Origin: Acidocella sp. KAb 2-4
GTDB taxonomy: Bacteria > Pseudomonadota > Alphaproteobacteria > Acetobacterales > Acetobacteraceae
DNA length: 64,000 bases
Direction: 5' to 3'
NCBI RefSeq assembly: GCF_020567705.1
Contig: NZ_JAJDJU010000007.1
Location: 1-64,000 of the forward strand
This document shows positions 44,618 to 53,662 of the stretch, piece by piece (the stretch's first letter is position 1; the number at the start of each line of letters is the position of its first letter). The notes under the pieces are model-generated. The model was not told where the DNA came from. It did no database searches and was given only the letters and a program-made list of their open reading frames with translations. The position numbers were made by a program, and so were the translations under genes.

Positions 44618-44673
44618 CGTGTTGTCCCTTTGCTCTTGCGATTTGCGACTGCCGTTTGGGCTATGGGGGGCTG

Positions 44674-45543
44674 TCATTGGCCCGAATCTTTGGCGGCCAG
44701 CGCGCCGAAGGCCGACCAGTCCAGCGCCTCGCCGCCATTGGCCAGCAGGGTGAGGAAACGGTCGCGGACTAGGCTGGCGAGCGGCAGCGGCACGTTCAGC
44801 GCCTCGGCCGCGGTGAGCACGAGGCGGATATCCTTCTGCCCCAGCGGCGCGGCGAAGCCGGGCGGCTCGAAGTTCCGCTCGACCAGCAGATTGCCATAGG
44901 TCTTGTAGACGGGGGCGTTGAACAGGCTGGAGGTGAGCAGGTCGAGATAGGCGCGCTGATCGACGCCGCCCTTGCCGACCAGGGCGAGCGCCTCGCCCAG
45001 CGCCTCGATGACCGAGGCGATGAGGAAATTGCCGCTCAGCTTCACCAGATTGGCCCGCGCCGGGGTGTCGCTCATCACGAAGCTGCGCTGGCCGAGCACA
45101 TCGAACAGCGGTTGCAGCCGGGCGAGATCGGCCTCGGCCCCGGCGGCGGCGATGAACAGCTTGGCCGCGGCGGCGGCATCGGGCCGGCCAAATACCGGGG
45201 CGGAGACGAAGCGCTGCCCGGCGGCTTCATGCGCGGCGGTGAGCGCCTCGGCCAGGGCGACGCTGATCGTGCTGCAGGAGACATGGATGGCCCCGCGCGG
45301 CAGATGCGCCAGCACCCCGTCCGGCCCGTGCAGCACGGCCTCCAGCGCGGCGTCGTTGGCGAGCATGGTGAACACCACCTCCTGGCCCGCGGCGGCCGCG
45401 CCCGGCGTGGCGGCCAGCGGCGCGCCCAGCCCCGCCGCCTTGCCCGGCGTGCGGTTATACAACGTCACCTCATGCCCGGCCCGGATGAGATTGGCGGCCA
45501 TGCCATGGCCCATCTGCCCCAGGCCGAGAAAACCGATCTTCAT
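44674..45543 (-). CDS. Beta-hydroxyacid dehydrogenase (3-hydroxyisobutyrate dehydrogenase family)
   Basis: A 289-residue oxidoreductase with the NAD(P) fingerprint GFLGLGQMGHGMAANLIRAGH (residues 4-24), the substrate loop VSCSTISVALAEAL, and a Lys-bearing NLVKLSGNFLIASVIEALGEALAL helix (catalytic Lys near 171). The family oxidises 3-hydroxyisobutyrate, tartronate semialdehyde and similar 3-hydroxyacids. ATG 45543 has GGAG 8 nt upstream. It is the first gene of the minus-strand operon running to 41518. Confidence 0.86.
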   Translation of the reverse strand: MKIGFLGLGQMGHGMAANLIRAGHEVTLYNRTPGKAAGLGAPLAATPGAAAAGQEVVFTMLANDAALEAVLHGPDGVLAHLPRGAIHVSCSTISVALAEALTAAHEAAGQRFVSAPVFGRPDAAAAAKLFIAAAGAEADLARLQPLFDVLGQRSFVMSDTPARANLVKLSGNFLIASVIEALGEALALVGKGGVDQRAYLDLLTSSLFNAPVYKTYGNLLVERNFEPPGFAAPLGQKDIRLVLTAAEALNVPLPLASLVRDRFLTLLANGGEALDWSAFGALAAKDSGQ

Positions 45544-45608
45544 GCTGCGTGACTCCAACCCGATGAAAACGTGACGCAATGGTGGGGAGCCGGACCGGGT
45601 TGCGCAAG

Positions 45609-46436
45609 TCAGGCGCGCGGGGCGTCCGGCAATAAAAAGCCGAGTGCCTCGGCGCAGGGCTGCTCGACCTTGCCGCAGAGCAGCGGGTCGGCGCGGGTGC
45701 GGCCGAGATTGATGGCGGCGATCGGCTTGCCCGCCTGCGCCGCCGCGCGCACGAAACGGAAACCCGAATAGACCATGAGCGAGGAACCGACGACCAGCAC
45801 CGCGTCAGCCTGCGCCAGATGCGTTTGCGCGGCCTCGACCCGCGCCGGCGGCACGTTTTCACCGAAGAACACGACATCAGGTTTCAGCACGCCGCCGCAG
45901 CGCGGGCAGGGCGGCACGGCGAAGGCGGAGAGATCGGCGGCGTCGAGGTCGGCGTCGCCGTCCGGTGCGGCGGGCGCCTCCAGCCCGGCCCAGGCCGGGT
46001 TGAGCCGCTCCAGCTCATGCTGGAAGACGGCGCGCCGCAGCTCATGGGCACAGCCGGTGCAGCGCACGACATCGAGCCGCCCGTGCAGGTCGATCACCCG
46101 CGCGCTGCCTGCCGCCTGGTGCAGCCGGTCGACATTCTGAGTCAGCAGCACCTCCACCTTGCCGCGTTGCTCCAGCCGGGCAAGCGCCTGATGCGCCGCG
46201 TTGGGGCGGGCGCGGCCGAAGCGCGGCCAGCCGACCAGGCTGCGCGCCCAATAGCGCTGGCGGGTGGCGTGCGTGCCCATGAAGGCCTGGTAGGTGACCG
46301 GCGGTACGCGCTTCCAGTTGCCGTCGGTGTCGCGGTAATCCGGTATCCCCGAGACCGTGCTGCACCCCGCCCCGGTGAGCACGAATAACCGCTGGTGGCG
46401 TTCGATAAAGGTTTCCAGCCCGCTGAATGGGGTCAT
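45609..46436 (-). CDS. Sir2-family NAD-dependent protein deacylase
   Basis: A 275-residue sirtuin: NAD pocket LTGAGCSTVSGIPDYRD (20-36), LLTQNVDRLHQAAG, catalytic His in IDLHGRLD, two zinc CxxC pairs (CTGC and CPRC) and PDVVFFGENVP. These enzymes remove acyl groups from lysines, for example activating acetyl-CoA synthetase. It is one gene upstream of the dehydrogenase operon and downstream of the formate dehydrogenase operon on the same strand. Confidence 0.92.
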   Translation of the reverse strand: MTPFSGLETFIERHQRLFVLTGAGCSTVSGIPDYRDTDGNWKRVPPVTYQAFMGTHATRQRYWARSLVGWPRFGRARPNAAHQALARLEQRGKVEVLLTQNVDRLHQAAGSARVIDLHGRLDVVRCTGCAHELRRAVFQHELERLNPAWAGLEAPAAPDGDADLDAADLSAFAVPPCPRCGGVLKPDVVFFGENVPPARVEAAQTHLAQADAVLVVGSSLMVYSGFRFVRAAAQAGKPIAAINLGRTRADPLLCGKVEQPCAEALGFLLPDAPRA

Positions 46437-46515
46437 GGGCGTAGCTTAACGCCGCCCGCCCCGCCCGCCCAGAGGCCGGGCGCGGGCTTCAAACCGCGGC
46501 GGCGGAGCATTCCGG

Positions 46516-46749
46516 TCAGTGCGTTTGCGCCTTCGGCGTGGCTTGGCGCAGCTGGGTGAGGGCGGCGCGCACGCGCGGCTGCAATCCTTCGCCCCCGGCG
46601 TCGAGATACGCGAAAATCTGCGCCAGCATCCGCTTTTCCCAAAAGCTTTTGAGGTGATCGGCGATCGCCGCCTCGGCCTCGTCATCAGGGCGGTTGGCGA
46701 AGAACTGGGCGATCTGATTGGCCATGCGGACCAGCTTTTCAGGCGACAT
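46516..46749 (-). CDS. fdsD: Formate dehydrogenase delta subunit
   Basis: A 77-residue protein starting MSPEKLVRMANQIAQFFANR, the FdsD signature, which is required for assembly/activity of NAD-dependent molybdenum formate dehydrogenases. Start 46749 overlaps the end of fdhD by 11 bp. It is the last gene of the fds operon. Confidence 0.9.
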   Translation of the reverse strand: MSPEKLVRMANQIAQFFANRPDDEAEAAIADHLKSFWEKRMLAQIFAYLDAGGEGLQPRVRAALTQLRQATPKAQTH

Positions 46750-47566
46750 GACTGGCGACCTCGTAAAGAATGCGGTGAGGATGGGTGAAAACCTCAAACC
46801 CGTCGGCGCGGGCGATGGCGATGAGCGTGATGCCCGCGGCTTCGGCGGCGCGGATGGCGAGCGCCGAGGGCACCGAGATGGCGGCCAGAACCGGCACGCC
46901 CATGCGCGCGGCTTTTTGCACGAGCTCGATCGACAGGCGCGAACTCATCACCACCACGCCATTCTCGGCACTCTCGCCCGCGCGCGCCAGTGCGCCTGCG
47001 AGTTTGTCGAGCGCGTTGTGGCGGCCGACATCCTCGCGCACCAGGGGCGGTAACGCCGGATCGCGGAAAAACGCGGCGGCATGCACCGCGCGGGTCTCGC
47101 GGTTGAGCGGCTGATAGTCGTTGAGCGCCGCCACCATGGCGGACAGCGCGGCGGCATTGATCGTGTAAGGCGATGCCACCTTGGGCAGCGGGCGCAACGC
47201 CTCATCGAGTTGCGCGATGCCGCACAGCCCGCACCCCACCGGCCCGGCACCGAAACGGTGGCGGTTGCGCACGGCTTCGGGCAGTCCCGCTTTCAGCATC
47301 ATCCGGCATTCTATGCCCTCGCCCAGTGGCGCGATCTCAAGCGCGGAGATTTCATCGGCATGCGCTACGATGCCTTCTGACAGCGCGAAGCCGATGGCGA
47401 AATCCTCAAGATCGCTTGGCGTCGCCATCATCACGCCGAAGCCGGTGAAGTCGAAACTGAAGGCCACAGGCGTTTCCTCGGGCACGGCGCGGGTGAGGGG
47501 CGTGGCCCGCCCGGCCCGCACCGCGAGAGCGGAAACCCGCGCCGCCGGTTCCGGCAGATCGCTCAT
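46739..47566 (-). CDS. fdhD: FdhD sulfurtransferase for formate dehydrogenase
   Basis: A 275-residue FdhD/FdsC-type accessory protein with the catalytic Cys pair in GPVGCGLCGIAQ near residues 114-118. It transfers sulfur from IscS to the bis-MGD cofactor of FdsA and delivers it. The ATG overlaps the fdsA stop (ATGA). Confidence 0.93.
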   Translation of the reverse strand: MSDLPEPAARVSALAVRAGRATPLTRAVPEETPVAFSFDFTGFGVMMATPSDLEDFAIGFALSEGIVAHADEISALEIAPLGEGIECRMMLKAGLPEAVRNRHRFGAGPVGCGLCGIAQLDEALRPLPKVASPYTINAAALSAMVAALNDYQPLNRETRAVHAAAFFRDPALPPLVREDVGRHNALDKLAGALARAGESAENGVVVMSSRLSIELVQKAARMGVPVLAAISVPSALAIRAAEAAGITLIAIARADGFEVFTHPHRILYEVASHVA

Positions 47567-50397
47567 TCAGCCGCCTCAATGCGCCGCGCCTTGTCGCCAT
47601 GGGCCTGGTGTTTCACCTGCCAGTCCGAGGGGCCGTTGGAACGCGCGACCTGCACCGCCGTCACCTTGTATTCCGGACAATTCGTCGCCCAATCGGAATT
47701 ATCGGTGGTGACGACATTGGCCTGGGTGAGCGGGTGGTGGAAGGTGGTGTACACCACGCCCGGCGCCACGCGGTCCGTCACCTTGGCGCGCAGGCTCGTC
47801 TCGCCCGCACGTGAGGCGAGGCGCACCCAATCGCCGTCGCGGATGCCACGATCCTCGGCGTCATGCGGGTGGATTTCCAGCAGATCCTCCTCGTGCCACA
47901 TCACATTCTCGGTGCGCCGGGTCTGCGCGCCCACGTTATACTGGCTGAGGATGCGCCCAGTGGTGAGCAGCAGCGGATAGCGCGGGCCGGTCTTCTCGTC
48001 GGTGGCGATATAGTCGGTGACGACGAACTTGCCCTTGCCGCGCACGAAACCGCCAATATGCATGATCGGCGTGCCCTCGGGCGCCTTATCGTTGCACGGC
48101 CATTGCACCGAGCCTTTTTCTTCCAGCAGAGCGTAGGAGACATGCGCGAAGGATGGCGTGGTGCGGGCGATCTCGTCCATGATCTCGCCCGGGTGCGCGT
48201 AGTTCATCGCAAACCCCAGCGCGTTGGCGAGCATCTGGGTGATTTCCCAATCCTGATAGCCGTTGCGCGGGCTCATCACCTTGCGCACGCGCTGGATGCG
48301 CCGCTCGGCGTTGGTGAAGGTGCCGTCCTTTTCCAAAAACGTCGAGCCGGGCAGGAACACATGCGCGAAATTCGCGGTCTCGTTCAGGAACAAATCCTGC
48401 ACCACCACGCATTCCATTACCGACAGCCCCTTGGTGATGTGCTGCGTGTCGGGGTCGGATTGCGCGATATCCTCGCCCTGGATGTAGATTGCCTTGAAGC
48501 TGCCATCGATCGCGGCGTCGAGCATGTTAGGGATGCGCAGGCCCGGATCGGGCGAGAGCGTGACACCCCATTCGCGCTCGAAGATGCCGCGCGTGGTATC
48601 ATCCGCGACATGCCGGTAGCCGGGAAATTCGTGCGGGAAGCTGCCCATATCGCAACTGCCCTGCACGTTGTTTTGCCCGCGCAGCGGGTTGATGCCCACG
48701 CCCGGCCGCCCGACATTGCCGGTAGCCATGGCGAGGTTGGCGATGGCGATCACCGTGGTGGAGCCCTGGCTGTGCTCGGTCACGCCCAGCCCGTAATAGA
48801 TCGCGCCATTGCGCGCCTGGGCATAGAGCCGGGCGGCGGCGCGCACCGTGGCCGCGGGCACGCCGGTCACGGCCTCCACCGCCTCCGGGCTATGGCTGGG
48901 CGCGGAAATGAACGCCGCCCACTCGGCGTATTCATCCCACTCGCAGCGTTCGCGGATATAGGCCTCATCGGCCAGCCCCTCGGTGACGATGACATGCGAG
49001 ATGGCGTTGACGACGGCGACATTGGTGCCTGGCCGCAGCGGCAAATGATACGCGGCTTCGACATGCGGGGTGCGCACCAGATCGATGCGGCGCGGATCGA
49101 CGACGATCAGCTTCGCCCCCTGCCGCAGCCGCGCCTTCAGGCGCGAGCCGAACACCGGATGCGCGTCGGTGGGGTTGGCGCCGATCAGCATGATCACATC
49201 GGCATCCATCACGCTGTCGAAATCCTGCGTCCCGGCGGAGGTGCCGAGGGTCATCTTCAGCCCGTAGCCGGTGGGCGAGTGGCAGACGCGCGCGCAGGTA
49301 TCGACATTGTTGTTGTGGAAGCCGGCGCGGACGAGTTTCTGCACCAGATAGGTTTCCTCATTGGTGCAGCGCGAGGAGGTGATGCCACCGACGGAATCCA
49401 CGCCGTATTTCGCTTGGATGCGCCTGAACTCGGTGGCGACATGCGCGATCGCCTCCTCCCAGCTCACCTCGCGCCAGGGCTCAGTGATGGAGGCGCGCAG
49501 CATCGGCTTGGTGATGCGGTCCTTATGCGTGGCATAGCCCCAGGCGAAGCGTCCCTTGACGCAGGAATGGCCATGATTGGCGAGGCCGTCCTTATACGGC
49601 ACCATGCGGACCAGCTCCTCGCCGCGCATCTCGGCCTTAAACGCGCAGCCCACGCCGCAATAGGCGCAGGTGGTCACGGCGGAATGTTCCGGCTGGCCGG
49701 CTTCCACAACCGAGGTCTCGATCAGCGTCGCGGTGGGGCAGGCCTGCACGCAGGCGCCGCAGGAGACGCATTCGGAGCCGAGGAACGCCTCATCCATCCC
49801 GGCCGAGACCTTGGAGCCAAAGCCCGACCCCGCGATGGTGAGCGCAAATGTGCCCTGGATTTCCTCGCAGGCGCGCACGCAGCGCGAGCAGACAATGCAT
49901 TTCGACGGGTCGAATTGGAAATACGGGTTGGAAAGATCTTTCTTGGCGTCAAGATGCGTGGCGATGTCGGTGCCGTAGCGCACCTCGCGCAGCCCCACTG
50001 CCCCGGCCATGTCCTGCAACTCGCAATCGCCATTGGCGGCGCAAGTCAGGCAGTCGAGCGGGTGGTCGGAGATATACAGCTCCATCACCCCCCGGCGCAG
50101 CTTGGCCAGCCGCTCATTTTGCGTATGCACCACCATGCCCGGCGCCACCGGCGTGGTGCAAGAGGCCGGCGTCCCCGCGCGGCCTTCGATTTCCACAAGG
50201 CATAGCCGGCAAGAGCCGAAACTCTCCAGCGAGTCGGTAGCGCAGAGCTTGGGGATTTGCGTGCCCAGCAGCATCGCCGCGCGCATCACGGAGGTGCCTT
50301 CGGGCACGGTCACGCTCACGCCATCGATGCTCAGCGTCACCGCCGTGGTAGCGGCGCTGGCCTTGGTGCCGTAATCGGTTTCCTTGATCAGACCCAT
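47563..50397 (-). CDS. fdsA: NAD-dependent formate dehydrogenase, catalytic alpha subunit
   Basis: A 944-residue Mo-bisMGD subunit. Residues 1-100 form a plant-type [2Fe-2S] domain (CATDSLESFGSCRLCLVEI), followed by the His/Cys4Fe4S-containing region, two ferredoxin-type clusters (CIVCSRCVRAC and CVSCGACVQACPTAT) and the [4Fe-4S] CAYCGVGC motif. The molybdenum ligand Cys lies in CARVCHSPTG near residue 372; NVDTC precedes it. It oxidises formate to CO2 (reversible in some members). Same architecture as Rhodobacter capsulatus FdsA. Confidence 0.95.
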   Translation of the reverse strand: MGLIKETDYGTKASAATTAVTLSIDGVSVTVPEGTSVMRAAMLLGTQIPKLCATDSLESFGSCRLCLVEIEGRAGTPASCTTPVAPGMVVHTQNERLAKLRRGVMELYISDHPLDCLTCAANGDCELQDMAGAVGLREVRYGTDIATHLDAKKDLSNPYFQFDPSKCIVCSRCVRACEEIQGTFALTIAGSGFGSKVSAGMDEAFLGSECVSCGACVQACPTATLIETSVVEAGQPEHSAVTTCAYCGVGCAFKAEMRGEELVRMVPYKDGLANHGHSCVKGRFAWGYATHKDRITKPMLRASITEPWREVSWEEAIAHVATEFRRIQAKYGVDSVGGITSSRCTNEETYLVQKLVRAGFHNNNVDTCARVCHSPTGYGLKMTLGTSAGTQDFDSVMDADVIMLIGANPTDAHPVFGSRLKARLRQGAKLIVVDPRRIDLVRTPHVEAAYHLPLRPGTNVAVVNAISHVIVTEGLADEAYIRERCEWDEYAEWAAFISAPSHSPEAVEAVTGVPAATVRAAARLYAQARNGAIYYGLGVTEHSQGSTTVIAIANLAMATGNVGRPGVGINPLRGQNNVQGSCDMGSFPHEFPGYRHVADDTTRGIFEREWGVTLSPDPGLRIPNMLDAAIDGSFKAIYIQGEDIAQSDPDTQHITKGLSVMECVVVQDLFLNETANFAHVFLPGSTFLEKDGTFTNAERRIQRVRKVMSPRNGYQDWEITQMLANALGFAMNYAHPGEIMDEIARTTPSFAHVSYALLEEKGSVQWPCNDKAPEGTPIMHIGGFVRGKGKFVVTDYIATDEKTGPRYPLLLTTGRILSQYNVGAQTRRTENVMWHEEDLLEIHPHDAEDRGIRDGDWVRLASRAGETSLRAKVTDRVAPGVVYTTFHHPLTQANVVTTDNSDWATNCPEYKVTAVQVARSNGPSDWQVKHQAHGDKARRIEAAE

Positions 50398-50407
50398 GTT
50401 CCGCTCC

Positions 50408-51928
50408 TCAGGCCAGCGCCGCCGCGTGCGGGGTCAGGCCGAAATCCTCGGGGAAGAGTTTCAGCGCGCTCATCACCGGATAGGGCGTGAAGCCGCCCAG
50501 CGCGCAGAGCGAGCCGAATTTCATCGTCTCGCACAGATCCTCGAGCAAGGCCGCGTTTTCGGCGCGGCGCTCGCCGCGGATGATCTTGTCCAGCACCTCG
50601 GCGCCGCGGATGGAGCCGAGGCGGCAGGGCGTGCATTTGCCGCAGGATTCATGCGCGCAGAAGGCCATGGCGAAGCGCGCCATCCGGGCCATGTTCACGC
50701 GGTCGTCGAACAGCACCAGCCCGCCATGGCCGATCAGCCCGCCCTGGGCGGCGAAGGCTTCGTAATCATAAACCGTGCCGAATTGGTGCGGGGCGAAATA
50801 GGCGCCGAGAGGCCCGCCCGCCTGCACCGCGCGCAGCGCCCGGCCCGAGGCGGTGCCACCACCGATCTCCTCGACCAACTCGCCCAGCGTGATGCCGAAG
50901 GCCGTCTCGAACAGCCCGCCATGGCGGACATTGCCAGCGAGCTGCACCGGCATGGTGCCGCGCGAGCGACCCGTGCCGAAGCTGGCATAGGCCTCCGCGC
51001 CCTCGGCCATGATAAAGGGCAGGGTGGCCAGCGAGAGCACGTTATTCACCACCGTCGGCCGCCCGAACAGGCCGTGCAGCGCCGGGATCGGCGGCTTGGC
51101 CCGCACCATGCCACGCTTGCCCTCCAGGCTGTCGAGCAGCGCGGTCTCCTCGCCGCAGACATAGGCGCCAGCCCCCACCCGCACCTCCAGGCTGAAGCCG
51201 GGTAGCTGGCCCGCCCGCTCAGCCAGCGCGATGGCGGCGCGGAGGGTTTCGATCGCTTGCGGATATTCGGAGCGCAGATACACATAGCCGCGCGCGGCGC
51301 CCACGGCCTGCCCCGCGATCGCCATGCCTTCGATCAGGCAGAACGGATCGGCCTCGATCAGCAGCCGGTCGGCGAAGGTGCCGGAATCGCCCTCATCGGC
51401 GTTGCAGACGATATATTTGTGGTCAGCCTCGGCCTTGCGCACCGTCTCCAGCTTCACCCCGGTCGGAAAGCCCGCGCCGCCGCGCCCGCGCAGGCCAGAG
51501 GCGGTGATCTGCGCACACACCGCGGCGGGGCCGATCTCGCGCGCGCGGGCCAGCCCTTTGAAGCCGCCATGCGCCTCATAATCAGCCAGCGAGAGCGGGT
51601 CGGTGAGGCCGCAGCGGGCGAAGGTCAGGCGCGTCTGCCGGGCGAGGAAGGGGATCTGGTCCACAAGCCCGAGCGCCTTGGGGTGGCGCGCCAAATCCGG
51701 GCCGAACAGCCCCGGCACATCCTCCACCTGCGTCGGGCCGAAGCCGAGTCGGCCTTGCGGGGTCTCGATCTCCACCAGCGGTTCCAGCCAGAACAAGCCG
51801 CGCGAGCCGTTGCGGATGAGCGTGACCGCCACGCCGCGCTTGGCGGCTTCGGCCTGGATGGCGGCGGCCAGAGCCTCACCGCCCAGGGCCAGGGTGGTGG
51901 CGTCGCGGGGCAAATAAATGCGCATCAT
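50408..51928 (-). CDS. fdsB: Formate dehydrogenase beta subunit (NuoF-like, FMN/NAD)
   Basis: A 506-residue diaphorase subunit: an N-terminal thioredoxin-like region, FMN/NADH site GRGGAGFPTGVK near residue 160, and the [4Fe-4S] motif ESCGKCTPCRLG near 430. It passes electrons from FdsA to NAD+. The ATG at 51928 overlaps the fdsG stop (ATGA), with GGAGG upstream. An upstream open extension in the same frame is not homologous. Confidence 0.94.
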   Translation of the reverse strand: MMRIYLPRDATTLALGGEALAAAIQAEAAKRGVAVTLIRNGSRGLFWLEPLVEIETPQGRLGFGPTQVEDVPGLFGPDLARHPKALGLVDQIPFLARQTRLTFARCGLTDPLSLADYEAHGGFKGLARAREIGPAAVCAQITASGLRGRGGAGFPTGVKLETVRKAEADHKYIVCNADEGDSGTFADRLLIEADPFCLIEGMAIAGQAVGAARGYVYLRSEYPQAIETLRAAIALAERAGQLPGFSLEVRVGAGAYVCGEETALLDSLEGKRGMVRAKPPIPALHGLFGRPTVVNNVLSLATLPFIMAEGAEAYASFGTGRSRGTMPVQLAGNVRHGGLFETAFGITLGELVEEIGGGTASGRALRAVQAGGPLGAYFAPHQFGTVYDYEAFAAQGGLIGHGGLVLFDDRVNMARMARFAMAFCAHESCGKCTPCRLGSIRGAEVLDKIIRGERRAENAALLEDLCETMKFGSLCALGGFTPYPVMSALKLFPEDFGLTPHAAALA

Positions 51929-52407
51929 GCCAGCGCCTCCCGCACCAGCGCGTCGAGCCCGGCCTCGCTCAGCCGGGCGCGGGGCGCGCCGTCCAGCATC
52001 GCGTTCGGTCCGCAGGCGCACAGCCCCAGGCAATACACCGGCTCGACCGTCAGCCTTCCATCCGCCGTGGCCTCGCCCCAGCCCAGACCCAGCCGGGCTA
52101 GCAGCGCCTCCGCATGCGCCTCGCCGCCCATCGCCTGGCAGGCCTCGGCCCGGCAGATTTTCAGCACATGCCGCGCCGGGGGCGCGGTGCGGAAATCATG
52201 GTAGAAAGAGACCACGCCATAGACATCGGCGCGGGTGACGTTCAGCGCCTGCGCGACCAAGTGCATCGCGTCTTCGGAGATAAAGCCAAGCGCCGCCTGC
52301 AAATCATGCAGAATGGGCAGGAGCGGGCCTTCCGTTCCCTTGTGGCGGGCAACAATATCGTCAACCAGACTGGGATCCCAGTCTTGGGGCGGGGTGCTTT
52401 GGTTCAT
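51925..52407 (-). CDS. fdsG: Formate dehydrogenase gamma subunit (NuoE-like [2Fe-2S])
   Basis: A 160-residue thioredoxin-fold ferredoxin subunit; its four cluster cysteines lie in CRAEACQAMGG and CLGLCACGPN. It is the first gene of the fdsGBA-fdhD-fdsD operon. The promoter must lie in 52408-52680, beside the pentanucleotide repeat and the divergent formate channel. Confidence 0.93.
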   Translation of the reverse strand: MNQSTPPQDWDPSLVDDIVARHKGTEGPLLPILHDLQAALGFISEDAMHLVAQALNVTRADVYGVVSFYHDFRTAPPARHVLKICRAEACQAMGGEAHAEALLARLGLGWGEATADGRLTVEPVYCLGLCACGPNAMLDGAPRARLSEAGLDALVREALA

Positions 52408-52547
52408 GGACGTGCGGACACTCTGTTTATGCCATTACACCTTACCACATTTGGGGATGCGGCGGGGAAAGACAACAGCAAAAATGCACCCCGCCGCAAT
52501 GGCGGCGAACCCGCCCATTGCAATCAAAAGCGCGGACACTAACTCCC

Positions 52548-52599
52548 CCATGCCATGCCATGCCATGCCATGCCATGCCATGCCATGCCATGCCATGCC
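52548..52599. repeat. TGCCA pentanucleotide tandem repeat
   Basis: Nine exact TGCCA units (52551-52595) with partial copies on both sides, about 10.4 copies, lie between fdsG and the formate/nitrite channel gene. Five-base units are prone to slippage; in a promoter or leader this changes spacing, not reading frame. Confidence 0.95.
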
Positions 52600-52628
52600 C
52601 AGCCGGGCTGGTGACGCGCCCGGCTGGG
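52598..52628. repeat. 10 bp inverted repeat in focA-like leader
   Basis: CCCAGCCGGG (52598-52607) and CCCGGCTGGG (52619-52628) form a perfect stem with an 11 nt loop immediately after the TGCCA array and 60 bp before the channel gene. No T-run follows, so it may be a leader structure or an operator. Confidence 0.7.
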
Positions 52629-52689
52629 CCGACCAACTAATCGTTAGAGCTTGCTCGGATAAAAACATAATTCATTGGAGGAGTGTTTA

Positions 52690-53514
52690 ATGAACGATTG
52701 GCTGCAACCCTCCGCCCTGGCGGCGGCGATGATGGAGGCTGGGACCAAGAAGGCCCGGCTCAACAAGGGCGTGATTTTACTGACGGGCGGGCTCTCTGGC
52801 ATGATGCTCGGCTTCACCACCACCTTGTTCGTGTCCGCCCTGGTCGCGACCGATAATTCCGTTGTCGCGGCGCTGTTCTTCCCGGTCGGCTTCATCATGC
52901 TGGTGCTGCTGGGGCTGGAGCTGTTCACCGGCAATGCCGCGCTGCTGCCTTATGCCATGCTGGCAAAACGGCTGAGCTTCGGGGAGGTCCTGAGCGCCCT
53001 GATCACGGTGTATATCGGCAACCTGCTCGGCAGCCTGCTTTACGCGGTGATTTTCGCCGCCGCCAACACGCATCTGTTCGCTGACGCGCCTGACGCCGTG
53101 GGAGCCAAGATCGCCGCCATCGCCGGGCTGAAAACACTGGCTTATGCGAAGCTTGGCGCGGCCGGGTGGGGCACCGCCTTCCTCAAGGGGATTTTGTGCA
53201 ATTGGATGGTGAGTCTGGGCGCGGTGATGGCGATGGTGACGCGCTCCACCATTGGCAAGATCGTGGCGATGTTCCTGCCGATCATGGCCTTCGTGGCCCA
53301 GGGCTTCGAGCACTGCGTGGTGAATATGTTCGTCATCCCCTGCGGCATGCTGCTCGGCGCGCCCGTTTCCATCTCGCAATGGTGGATCTGGAACGAAATT
53401 CCGGTGACACTGGGCAATATCGTCGGCGCCGGGCTGTTCACCGCCGCGGGGCTGTATTTCGCCTTCGGGCGCACCGCGCGCGAGGACATCCCCGACGCCG
53501 TTCCGGCCGAATGA
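52690..53514 (+). CDS. Formate/nitrite transporter (FocA/NirC family)
   Basis: A 274-residue membrane protein with six hydrophobic helices, GLELFTGNAALLPYAML and NWMVSLGAVMA, matching the pentameric FNT channel family. GGAGGAG (52677-52683) marks the start. It is divergent from the formate dehydrogenase operon, so formate uptake or release is the likely role; nitrite or hydrosulfide transport also occurs in this family. Confidence 0.9.
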   Translation: MNDWLQPSALAAAMMEAGTKKARLNKGVILLTGGLSGMMLGFTTTLFVSALVATDNSVVAALFFPVGFIMLVLLGLELFTGNAALLPYAMLAKRLSFGEVLSALITVYIGNLLGSLLYAVIFAAANTHLFADAPDAVGAKIAAIAGLKTLAYAKLGAAGWGTAFLKGILCNWMVSLGAVMAMVTRSTIGKIVAMFLPIMAFVAQGFEHCVVNMFVIPCGMLLGAPVSISQWWIWNEIPVTLGNIVGAGLFTAAGLYFAFGRTAREDIPDAVPAE

Positions 53515-53523
53515 GCGGGCCGT

Positions 53524-53555
53524 CCGAGGCGGCCATCTGGCTGCCTCGGGTTTTT
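53524..53555 (+). terminator. Rho-independent terminator after FNT channel
   Basis: CCGAGGC (53524-53530) pairs with GCCTCGG (53543-53549), with an inner GCCA/TGGC extension, followed by GTTTTT. It lies 9 bp past the stop. Confidence 0.85.
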
Positions 53556-53662
53556 GTGCGGCCAGCGGGGGCGGACGAGAAAGATTTGCGCAACGGGGCG
53601 GATTGCCTATCCTCGCACGCCATGCGCGCGTAAACCTCGTGATATCCGCCAGGGGAAAATTG

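Noticed and set aside
47863-50205. 780-codon plus-strand open frame opposite fdsA
   Set aside because: Antisense shadow of formate dehydrogenase alpha subunit; no domain, biased to His/Gly/Arg/Ala.
52442-52636. Short minus-strand frame encoding repeated GMAWH
   Set aside because: A translation of the TGCCA tandem repeat; no start signal or homology. The repeat is reported as DNA.
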